From JBGZFC01 sp964346495 (GTDB lineage: Bacteria > Bacteroidota > Bacteroidia > Bacteroidales > Dysgonomonadaceae), in NCBI GenBank assembly GCA_964346495.1, contig CAYFUW010000042.1, positions 1 through 18,449 on the forward strand: DNA of 18,449 nucleotides. Direction: 5' to 3'. A program made the position numbers and the translations under genes. Numbering within the stretch: position 1 is the stretch's first letter; every line of letters starts with the position of its first letter. The notes below the pieces were generated by a model that searched no databases, was not told the origin of the DNA, and saw nothing but the letters and a program-made list of their open reading frames with translations. This document shows, piece after piece, positions 1-5,694 of the stretch.

Positions 1-54
1 GGAAAGCGTGTATACGCCGAAAGCGTATCGCGGGTTCGAATCCCGCTCTCTCCG
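1..54 (+). tRNA. tRNA-Ser(GGA), 3' part only (cut by window start)
   Basis: The window opens exactly on the anticodon GGA. It is followed by AA and the 3' half of the anticodon stem (GCGTG, 6-10). A long class II variable arm follows: ATACGC (12-17), loop CGAAA, GCGTAT (23-28). The T arm is GCGGG-TTCGAAT-CCCGC (30-46), then the acceptor strand TCTCTCC (47-53) and discriminator G at 54, as expected for serine. CCA is not encoded. The 5' half lies outside the window, so the D arm and 5' acceptor strand cannot be checked, but the long variable arm plus GGA make serine secure. Confidence 0.93.
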
Positions 55-70
55 CATTACACAAAAAGCA

Positions 71-88
71 TTTATATGAGAATATAAA
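71..88 (+). other. A/T-only hairpin downstream of tRNA-Ser
   Basis: TTTATAT (71-77), loop GAGA, ATATAAA (82-88) form a perfect 7-bp stem 16 bases after the tRNA. There is no T-tract after it and the stem has no G-C pair, so it is at best a weak processing or termination element. The rest of 55-181 is very A/T-rich, contains two copies of AATTATAAAA (99-108 and 115-124), and shows no recognisable TAnnTTTG box for exbB. Confidence 0.3.
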
Positions 89-181
89 GAAATAAACTAA
101 TTATAAAATCAAATAATTATAAAAATAGACTATAAACAAAAAATCAAAAAATTCATTAATCCTAAAAAAATTGAACACACA

Positions 182-1021
182 ATGAAAAAATTATTTGCAA
201 TTTTAGCAATCTTCGGCGTATTGTCTGTTGGATTGCCAATGGTACTTTCAGCACAAGAGGCTGGAGAACAAACAGAGCAAGTTAATCCTGAAGCAGAAGC
301 TGCTGTAGCAGAAGAAGCTGCTCCCGCAGAAGAGGTAGCAGAACCTGTAGCTCCTGTAGAAGAGTCTTCTAATGAAGGAGGTTTTCACCAAGCAATTAAA
401 ATTAAGTTTATTGAAGGTGGAGCCGGTTTTATGGCGTTTGTCGCTTTGACTTTTATCGTAGGTTTGGCATTCTGTTTAGAGAGAATTATCTATTTAAGCT
501 TGGCTGACACAAATCCTGAGTCATTATTGAACAAAGTTGGTGATGCTCTTGAAAAAGGTGATGTAGAAGCTGCAAAAGATGTTGCTCGCAATACAAGAGG
601 ACCAGTTGCTTCTATTGTTTATCAAGGTTTATTAAGATTAGACCAAGGTGCTGATGCAGTAGAACGTTCAATCGTATCTTACGGAGGTGTACAAGGTGGT
701 TTGATTGAAAGAAACCTTTCTTGGATTACACTTGCTATCGCTGTTGGACCATCTCTCGGTTTCTTGGGTACAGTAGTTGGTATGGTTATGGCGTTTGACG
801 ATATTCAAAGAGCAGGTGATATGAGCCCGACAATTGTAGCAGGTGGTATGAAAGTGGCTTTGATTACTACAGTATCTGGTCTTATCGTAGCAATTATTCT
901 TCAAGTTATATATAACTACATTCTAAGTAAAGTAGAAGGTCTGTTAAACAAAATGGAAGATGCTTCTATCACTTTCCTTGACCAAGTAATCAAGTATAAC
1001 GTAAAATATAAAAACTTGTAA
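182..1021 (+). CDS. exbB: ExbB/TolQ/MotA-family proton channel protein
   Basis: Inner-membrane proton channel component that, with ExbD, uses the proton gradient to energise TonB-dependent outer-membrane transporters. The 279-residue protein has an N-terminal hydrophobic signal or anchor segment (about 1-24). A low-complexity acidic Ala/Glu/Pro stretch follows (about 25-64), then three membrane segments near 82-104, 179-204 and 218-247. The family signature GPSLGFLGTVVGMVMAF lies at 189-205 and a large cytoplasmic loop lies between helices 1 and 2, as in ExbB/TolQ. The start is the first ATG and gives a good signal-like N terminus. It is the first gene of a co-directional cluster with two exbD genes, which favours ExbB over TolQ. 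No tonB gene is in view. No promoter box was recognised upstream. Confidence 0.9.
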   Translation: MKKLFAILAIFGVLSVGLPMVLSAQEAGEQTEQVNPEAEAAVAEEAAPAEEVAEPVAPVEESSNEGGFHQAIKIKFIEGGAGFMAFVALTFIVGLAFCLERIIYLSLADTNPESLLNKVGDALEKGDVEAAKDVARNTRGPVASIVYQGLLRLDQGADAVERSIVSYGGVQGGLIERNLSWITLAIAVGPSLGFLGTVVGMVMAFDDIQRAGDMSPTIVAGGMKVALITTVSGLIVAIILQVIYNYILSKVEGLLNKMEDASITFLDQVIKYNVKYKNL

Positions 1022-1026
1022 TAACT

Positions 1027-1503
1027 ATGGCAGTAACTAAAATTCATAGAACCTCAAAGATAGCACTCTACATATCGATGATTATAACGATAGTGGTGAT
1101 GGCTGTATTCTTCTTTGGTGGGCAAGCTCCTGAAGAGCAAAGATTAGTAGCCGATCAATCGCAACCAATATTTACAGACTTGTTGATGTATTGGATGTAC
1201 ATATTGTTGATTGTAACAATTGTAGCCTGGTTGCTGTTTGCTATTGTAGGTTTTGCAAAAAACATGAAAGATAATCCTAAAAAAGGATTTGGCTCATTGG
1301 TTGGCGTGTTAGCTCTTGGAGGCTTACTACTTGTTACTTATCTAATAGGTAGTGGAGAATTATTAACTATCCCCGGTTATACAGGAGGAGATAACACTCC
1401 GGGAATGCTTAAGATGACAGATATGTGGTTATACAGTTGCTATGTATTGCTTCTGGTAACTATACTAAGCATAATTGTAGTTCCTATTTTTAAGAAAAAA
1501 TAA
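1027..1503 (+). CDS. Uncharacterised four-helix membrane protein of the exb cluster
   Basis: I do not recognise a named family. The 158-residue protein has a basic N terminus and four predicted membrane helices near residues 11-31, 51-78, 89-108 and 131-153, with a short Lys-rich tail. A segment of about 20 residues between helices 1 and 2 (32-50) and another between 3 and 4 (109-130, Gly/Thr-rich) would lie on the same side, probably the periplasm by the positive-inside rule. It begins 5 bases after the exbB stop and ends 22 bases before the first exbD, so it is almost certainly co-transcribed with the proton channel genes. Such a protein in this slot is, from memory, common in Bacteroidetes exb clusters. 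A role as accessory subunit of the ExbB-ExbD motor is inference from position only. Confidence 0.75.
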   Translation: MAVTKIHRTSKIALYISMIITIVVMAVFFFGGQAPEEQRLVADQSQPIFTDLLMYWMYILLIVTIVAWLLFAIVGFAKNMKDNPKKGFGSLVGVLALGGLLLVTYLIGSGELLTIPGYTGGDNTPGMLKMTDMWLYSCYVLLLVTILSIIVVPIFKKK

Positions 1504-1525
1504 TTTAAAAGAAAGGTAAAATTAT

Positions 1526-2161
1526 ATGGCAAGAACAAAAAGAAAAGTCCCCGGATTAAATGCAAGTTCAATGGCGGACGTTTCATTCCTTTTGCTGACT
1601 TTCTTCTTACTTGTATCTAGTATGGATACGGACACCGGGCTGGCAAGACGCCTTCCGCCACCACCACAAGTAAATCAAGAACAAACTACAATGGAAGTTC
1701 AACGTAGAAACCTATTGGTTGTGTTGGTAAACTCAAGAAACGAAACATTTGTTAGAAACCAAGCAGGAGATATTTGGTATTCAAATGAAGCTGAGTTGCT
1801 AGGAAAAGGTGGAAAAGTAGGATTGAAAGACAAAGTAAAAGAGTTTGTCTTGAATACTCAAAACAGACCAGAATTTCCTGAACTATATGAAGAAGATTTT
1901 GGTGCTCCTATCGGAGTTGTTCCAGTTACCGGCGACCATGTTATTTCGTTGCAAAATGACGCTACTACAAGCTATAAAGCTTATATAGCTGTTCAGAACG
2001 AACTTGTAAAAGCATACAACGAACTTAGACAAGATGCAGCGATAAAATACTTTGGTATGGCTTACGATCAATTAAGAGAAGAGCAGCAATCGCAGATAAA
2101 TGATATGTATCCTCAGCGTATATCTGAGGCTGAACCCAAAAATTATGGAGGAGGAGAATAA
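1526..2161 (+). CDS. exbD: ExbD/TolR-family biopolymer transport protein (longer paralogue)
   Basis: Single-pass subunit of the ExbB-ExbD proton channel. The short basic cytoplasmic N terminus is followed by one membrane helix at about 16-33. It carries the proton-path aspartate at D18 in the motif SMADVSFLLLTFFLLV, as in ExbD/TolR. A proline-rich PPPP segment (44-47) leads into the periplasmic domain. At 211 residues it is longer than a typical ExbD (about 140-150): extra residues around 100-160 lie inside the periplasmic domain. The C-terminal residues GGGE are encoded by a purine-rich GGAGGAGGAG run at 2147-2156, which sits 7 bases before the next start and looks like a ribosome binding site for it. 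Family assignment is firm; the role of the insertion is unknown. Confidence 0.88.
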   Translation: MARTKRKVPGLNASSMADVSFLLLTFFLLVSSMDTDTGLARRLPPPPQVNQEQTTMEVQRRNLLVVLVNSRNETFVRNQAGDIWYSNEAELLGKGGKVGLKDKVKEFVLNTQNRPEFPELYEEDFGAPIGVVPVTGDHVISLQNDATTSYKAYIAVQNELVKAYNELRQDAAIKYFGMAYDQLREEQQSQINDMYPQRISEAEPKNYGGGE

Positions 2162-2163
2162 AG

Positions 2164-2625
2164 ATGGGAAAATTTAATAAATCCGGAAAAAGAGAGATGC
2201 CGGAATTAAACACGGCATCAATGCCCGACTTGGTATTTGCTATCCTTTTCTTCTTTATGGTAACTACAACAATGCGTTCGGAAACACTTATGGTAAAAAT
2301 GACATTGCCACAAGCAAGCGAAGTGCAAAAATTGGAGAAGAAATCATTAGTTACTTACATAAATGTGGGTGCCCCGATGGATCCAAAATATGGAACAGGA
2401 ACGCAAATACAGTTGAATGATAAGTTCGCTCAGGTAGCAGACATACAAGACTATATTGTACAAGAAAGAACTTCGTTAAATGAGGCAGACCAACAGTTGA
2501 TGACTGTGTCTATTAAAGCAGACGAAGATACTCGAATGCAATATGTTAGTGATATTAAGCAGGCATTGCGTGAAGCGTATGCTCTTAAAATCAGTTATTC
2601 TGCAAGAAAAGGAGAGAACAAATAA
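2164..2625 (+). CDS. exbD: ExbD/TolR-family biopolymer transport protein (shorter paralogue)
   Basis: Second ExbD of the cluster, 153 residues, close to the usual family length. A Lys-rich cytoplasmic N terminus leads into one membrane helix at about 21-36 with the family aspartate at D22 (motif SMPDLVFAILFFFMV). The rest is a periplasmic domain ending in a basic tail. It starts 2 bases after the stop of the longer exbD, behind the strong GGAGGAG sequence encoded in that gene's last codons, so translation of the two is probably coupled. The two ExbD proteins differ strongly in length and in sequence outside the helix. This suggests a mixed ExbD pair with one ExbB rather than a recent duplication. 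A rho-independent terminator follows within about 20 bases. Confidence 0.9.
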   Translation: MGKFNKSGKREMPELNTASMPDLVFAILFFFMVTTTMRSETLMVKMTLPQASEVQKLEKKSLVTYINVGAPMDPKYGTGTQIQLNDKFAQVADIQDYIVQERTSLNEADQQLMTVSIKADEDTRMQYVSDIKQALREAYALKISYSARKGENK

Positions 2626-2645
2626 GTGTATTTATTATGATATTG

Positions 2646-2678
2646 AAAAAACCGAAATTTAAAATTTCGGTTTTTTTT
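2646..2678 (+). terminator. Rho-independent terminator of the exb cluster
   Basis: AACCGAAAT and ATTTCGGTT pair around a short A/T loop, flanked by an A-run on the left and eight T residues (2671-2678) on the right. The A-run and T-run extend the symmetry, so it could also act on the opposite strand. Confidence 0.88.
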
Positions 2679-2719
2679 GTTTAAAGTGCTCTGAATATTA
2701 AACTTTACAAATAAAGAAA

Positions 2720-2752
2720 CCCTTGTTTTAAGCAAGTGTCTTAAAAGAAGGG
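2720..2752 (-). terminator. Hairpin downstream of SRP RNA, possible second terminator
   Basis: Two arms of 13 bases (2720-2732 and 2740-2752) pair with a single G-G mismatch around a 7-base loop. Read on the minus strand, CCCTTCTTTTAAG and CTTAAAACAAGGG are followed by a T-rich stretch (TTTCTTTATTTG). The element lies about 20 bases past the SRP RNA's own T-tract, so it may stop read-through or convergent transcription. On the plus strand no T-run follows. Its function is inferred from structure only. Confidence 0.5.
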
Positions 2753-2770
2753 CTGTAATATTTATGTATA

Positions 2771-2873
2771 AAAAAAAGGGTAAGCTTACTATATCGCGCC
2801 GCTACAACCAAATACCCTTGCTTCGGTCAAGACCTGGGGGATTCAATGGGAGCTGGCCGTATAGGACTTACCC
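2771..2873 (-). ncRNA. ffs: Signal recognition particle RNA, small bacterial (4.5S) type
   Basis: On the minus strand the RNA starts GGGTAAG (2873-2867) and ends CTTACCC (2784-2778). The ends pair perfectly to close a hairpin of about 96 nt, followed by seven T residues (2777-2771). The centre holds the Ffh-binding domain: CAGG on the 5' side and AGCA on the 3' side of the symmetric internal loop, separated by ten bases, the same spacing as in E. coli 4.5S RNA. Downstream, the TTGTAGCGGCGCG region matches what I remember of Bacteroidetes SRP RNAs. The apex between CAGG and AGCA is UCUUGACCGA instead of the canonical GGAA tetraloop. The RNA scaffolds Ffh and FtsY for co-translational membrane targeting. 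It has its own promoter and stands alone between exbD and pepT. Confidence 0.88.
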
Positions 2874-2878
2874 GACTG

Positions 2879-2907
2879 CAAAGATACGGTTTTTTTTTAA
2901 CTTACAA
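2879..2907 (-). promoter_or_regulatory. SRP RNA promoter (Bacteroidetes type)
   Basis: On the minus strand TATCTTTG (2886-2879) matches the TAnnTTTG -7 box. TTG at 2907-2905 lies 18 bases upstream as the -33 element. Transcription would begin about 6 bases downstream, at or next to the GGGTAAG that starts the RNA. Confidence 0.8.
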
Positions 2908-2945
2908 AACTCTTAAATAGATTTTCTCAAATAAAAGGCTTTTGC

Positions 2946-2953
2946 TATCTTTG
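2946..2953 (+). promoter_or_regulatory. pepT promoter, -7 box
   Basis: TATCTTTG matches TAnnTTTG and sits 25 bases before the pepT ATG, giving a leader of about 20 nt. No clear TTG is present at -33, only a T-rich stretch near 2922-2926. It is divergent from the SRP RNA promoter about 60 bases away. Confidence 0.7.
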
Positions 2954-2978
2954 TAGATAATAACCAAACTTCAAAAAT

Positions 2979-4196
2979 ATGAATATAGTTGAAAGATTTA
3001 TCAAGTACGCAAAAATAGATACTCAGTCTGATGAAAAATGTCAGCAGACGCCAAGTACTCAAAAGCAATTTAACTTGGCAAAAGAGGTTGAACAAGAGAT
3101 GAGAGATATGGGGTTGACCGATATTTCGCTGGACAACAACTGTTATTTGATGGCTACCTTACCTTCTAATACAGATAAAGAAGTTCCAACGATTGGTTTT
3201 ATAGCACATTTCGATACCAGTCCTGATATGAGTGGCGCAAATGTAAATCCACGTATCGTGAAAAACTACGATGGTAAGGATATTGTACTTAATGAAGAGC
3301 TTAATATTGTAACTTCAACTACCGATTTTCCTGAATTATTAAAGTTTGTTGGTGAAGACCTGATTGTTACAGATGGTACAACTCTTCTTGGTGCAGATGA
3401 TAAAGCGGGTATAGCTGAAATAATGACTGCTATGCAATATCTGATCGATCATCCCGAAATAAAACATGGCAAAATCAGAATTGGTTTTACACCAGACGAA
3501 GAGATTGGCAGAGGTGCCGATAAATTCGATGTAGAAAAATTCGGGGCAGTTTGGGCTTACACTATGGATGGAAGCGAAATAGGAGAGTTGGAGTATGAAA
3601 ACTTCAATGCCGCATTCGCAAAAATATCTATAAAAGGGAGAAATGTACACCCCGGTTATGCAAAAAACAAAATGTTTAATGCCTTGGAAATTGCAAATGA
3701 ATTAGCAAATATGTTGCCTGCTAACGAAAGACCCGAGCATACCGAGAAGTATGAAGGCTTCTTCCATCTTATAGCTCTAAACGGTAGCGTAGAGGAAGCT
3801 TCAATGACTTATATTATTCGCGACCACGACAGAGATATTTTCGAACATCGTAAAAAAGTTATGGAACAAGCTGTTGCATATCTGAATACAAGATACGAAA
3901 ATCGCTTAACGCTCGAAATGGGCGACCAATACTACAATATGCGTGAAAAAGTAGAACCTGTAATGCATGTTGTAGATTATGCCTACAAAGCGATGGAAGA
4001 GGTTGGTATAAAGCCAAACGTAAAACCTATACGTGGAGGAACCGATGGTGCAAGACTATCGTTTATGGGATTGCCTTGTCCTAATATTTTTGCAGGAGGT
4101 ATGAATTTCCACGGACGTCATGAATTTATTCCGATAAAAGCAATGGAAAAAGCAACAGAAGTAATTGTGAAAATTGCCGAGTTGGTTGCCAGATAA
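2979..4196 (+). CDS. pepT: Peptidase T (tripeptide aminopeptidase)
   Basis: Cytoplasmic M20-family dizinc aminopeptidase that removes the N-terminal residue from tripeptides. At 405 residues it has the usual family length. Metal and catalytic residues are in place: H77 and D79 in GFIAHFDTSPD, the bridging D140 in LLGADDKAG, the general base E174 with zinc ligand E175 in TPDEEIGRG, D197 in YTMDGSE, and H378 in NFHGRHEF. The segment between about 205 and 320 is the lid/dimerisation domain of M20 peptidases. The start is set by a TATCTTTG promoter 25 bases upstream; no Shine-Dalgarno is visible. gcvT follows in the same direction after 64 bases with no terminator between, so the two may be co-transcribed. 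Confidence 0.95.
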   Translation: MNIVERFIKYAKIDTQSDEKCQQTPSTQKQFNLAKEVEQEMRDMGLTDISLDNNCYLMATLPSNTDKEVPTIGFIAHFDTSPDMSGANVNPRIVKNYDGKDIVLNEELNIVTSTTDFPELLKFVGEDLIVTDGTTLLGADDKAGIAEIMTAMQYLIDHPEIKHGKIRIGFTPDEEIGRGADKFDVEKFGAVWAYTMDGSEIGELEYENFNAAFAKISIKGRNVHPGYAKNKMFNALEIANELANMLPANERPEHTEKYEGFFHLIALNGSVEEASMTYIIRDHDRDIFEHRKKVMEQAVAYLNTRYENRLTLEMGDQYYNMREKVEPVMHVVDYAYKAMEEVGIKPNVKPIRGGTDGARLSFMGLPCPNIFAGGMNFHGRHEFIPIKAMEKATEVIVKIAELVAR

Positions 4197-4260
4197 ATTA
4201 TTTAGTAGCTTCAAATACATTCATAATAACAATAAATAAACATATTAAAATAGAAAACAG

Positions 4261-5346
4261 ATGAAAACAACTCCTTTCACAGATTTGCATATTGCGCTAG
4301 GCGCAAAAATGCACGAGTTCGCCGGATACAACATGCCTATTGAATATTCGGGAATTATAGATGAACACCAAACAGTAGTAAATGCAGTAGGTGTTTTTGA
4401 TGTATCGCATATGGGAGAGTTTTGGGTAAAAGGTCCAAAAGCACTGGAATTTCTTCAAAAAGTTACTTCTAACGATGCTTCTACTCTGGAAGTTGGAAAA
4501 ATACAGTACACTTGCTTAACTAACGAAAATGGTGGAATTAAAGATGACTTTCTACTATACCATTACGAGCCAGAAAAATATATGATGGTAGTTAATGCCG
4601 GAAATATGGCTAAAGACTGGGAATGGTGTCAAAAACAAAACACCATGGGTGCAGAGTTGGAAGATGGATCTAACCACACTGCTTTGCTTGCAGTACAAGG
4701 ACCAAAAGCGGTAGCTACATTGCAAAAAATTACCGATATCGATTTGTCTGCAATTCCATATTATACATTCAAAACCGGAAAAATGGGTGGTGTTGATAAC
4801 GTAATTATCTCTAACACTGGTTACACCGGAGCAGGTGGTTTTGAATTGTATTTGTATCCGGAGCATGGACAAAAGCTTTGGGATGCTATTTTTGAAGCAG
4901 GAGCTGAATTTGGTATTAAACCTGCAGGTTTAGGTGCAAGAGATACGCTTCGTTTGGAAATGGGATTCTGCCTGTATGGAAACGATTTAGATGAAACAAC
5001 TACTCCGCTAGAAGCCGGATTAGGATGGATTACCAAACTTACAGAAGGAAATAATTTTATTGGTAGAGAAGTATTAGAAAAACAAAAAGCAGAAGGTCTT
5101 CCACGTAAACTTTGTGCATTCACATTGAAAGATAAAGGTATTCCGCGTCAAGGTTACGAAATTGCAAATGTTGATGACGAAGTTATAGGTGTTGTAACAT
5201 CAGGAACTATGTCACCAATGCTTAAAATTGGTATTGGCTTGGGTTACGTGAAGCCTGAATTCGCTAAAGTTGGTACAGAAATTAACATTAAAGTACGTAA
5301 CAGAAACTTAAAGGCAGAGGTTGTAAAACTTCCGTTTAGAAAATAA
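4261..5346 (+). CDS. gcvT: Aminomethyltransferase, glycine cleavage system T protein
   Basis: T protein of the glycine cleavage system. It releases ammonia from the aminomethyl group carried on H-protein lipoate and passes the one-carbon unit to tetrahydrofolate. The length of 361 residues is normal. The catalytic aspartate is D96 in GGIKDDF. Other folate-site motifs are NTGYTGAGGFELY (185-197) and GLGARDTLRLEMG (223-235). The C-terminal barrel begins around 275 and includes the GVVTSGTMSP motif. gcvP and gcvH are not in the window, so the system is split in this genome. The gap after pepT (4197-4260) is too short to hold a glycine riboswitch and shows no TAnnTTTG box. A hairpin terminator lies downstream. 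Confidence 0.95.
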   Translation: MKTTPFTDLHIALGAKMHEFAGYNMPIEYSGIIDEHQTVVNAVGVFDVSHMGEFWVKGPKALEFLQKVTSNDASTLEVGKIQYTCLTNENGGIKDDFLLYHYEPEKYMMVVNAGNMAKDWEWCQKQNTMGAELEDGSNHTALLAVQGPKAVATLQKITDIDLSAIPYYTFKTGKMGGVDNVIISNTGYTGAGGFELYLYPEHGQKLWDAIFEAGAEFGIKPAGLGARDTLRLEMGFCLYGNDLDETTTPLEAGLGWITKLTEGNNFIGREVLEKQKAEGLPRKLCAFTLKDKGIPRQGYEIANVDDEVIGVVTSGTMSPMLKIGIGLGYVKPEFAKVGTEINIKVRNRNLKAEVVKLPFRK

Positions 5347-5394
5347 TTATGCGATTATTTCGGCATTGCCGATAATATTCGTTTTATTAATATT

Positions 5395-5432
5395 AGTTGT
5401 GGCGGTGAAGATAATCATCGCCACAACTTTTA
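5395..5432 (+). terminator. Rho-independent terminator after gcvT
   Basis: AGTTGTGGCGGTGA (5395-5408) pairs over 14 positions (one G-U) with TCATCGCCACAACT (5415-5428) around the loop AGATAA, followed by a short T-run. A smaller TCGGC-ATT-GCCGA hairpin lies just upstream at about 5360-5372. Confidence 0.85.
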
Positions 5433-5514
5433 CATAAATTTATTGTTTTAGAAAGTGTTGATTACTATCATTTATGACGAAAATGATTTTTTTTAAATAA
5501 TCAAGTCACTTTTT

Positions 5515-5545
5515 TTGTGTAATTACAATAAATATCTTATCTTTG
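5515..5545 (+). promoter_or_regulatory. tRNA-Arg promoter
   Basis: TATCTTTG (5538-5545) is the -7 box and TTG (5515-5517) the -33 box, with 20 bases between them, a good Bacteroidetes sigma-ABfr-type promoter. Transcription would start near 5551, about 18 bases before the mature tRNA. Confidence 0.8.
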
Positions 5546-5568
5546 CACCCTGAAAAGAAATCAAAAAT

Positions 5569-5642
5569 GGCTCCGTAGCTTAACTGAATAGAGCATCTGA
5601 CTACGGATCAGAAGGTTACAGGTTTGAATCCTGTCGGAGTCA
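5569..5642 (+). tRNA. tRNA-Arg(ACG)
   Basis: Complete 74-nt cloverleaf. The acceptor strands GGCTCCG and CGGAGTC pair with one G-U, followed by discriminator A. The anticodon arm is TCTGA-CTACGGA-TCAGA with anticodon ACG, whose A34 is expected to be edited to inosine to read CGU/CGC/CGA. The T arm is ACAGG-TTTGAAT-CCTGT. CCA is not encoded. The gene has its own promoter upstream and a strong palindrome plus T-run just after it, so it is a single-gene transcript. Confidence 0.95.
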
Positions 5643-5651
5643 CAAGTAGTA

Positions 5652-5687
5652 GTAGAGACGAAGCATGCTTCGTCTCTACATTTTTTT
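5652..5687 (+). terminator. Perfect 28-base palindrome with T-run after tRNA-Arg
   Basis: GTAGAGACGAAGCA and its exact complement occupy 5652-5679 with no spacer, followed by seven T residues (5681-5687). The position 9 bases after the tRNA and the T-run make it the tRNA terminator. It also lies 15 bases beyond the recQ stop on the other strand, but has no T-run in that direction. Palindromes starting TAGAGACG are, from memory, recurrent in intergenic DNA of Bacteroidetes and cyanobacteria, so it may be a dispersed repeat recruited as a terminator. Confidence 0.85.
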
Positions 5688-5694
5688 ATAAGGT

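Noticed and set aside
2720..2752. 6S RNA or other small RNA candidate
   Set aside because: Only a single 33-base hairpin without the long open-bubble structure of 6S RNA and without its own promoter.
2626..2978. Insertion-sequence remnant in the exbD-pepT gap
   Set aside because: The gap is fully explained by a terminator, the SRP RNA, a hairpin and two promoters; no terminal inverted repeat pair or transposase fragment is seen.
3339..3650. Minus-strand open frame of 103 codons
   Set aside because: It lies wholly inside pepT, whose catalytic motifs are intact; the antisense peptide is Cys/Tyr/Phe-rich as expected from A/T-rich shadow frames.
4197..4260. Possible glycine riboswitch ahead of gcvT
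   Set aside because: The gap is 64 bases of A/T-rich sequence without the paired stems or conserved core of a glycine aptamer.
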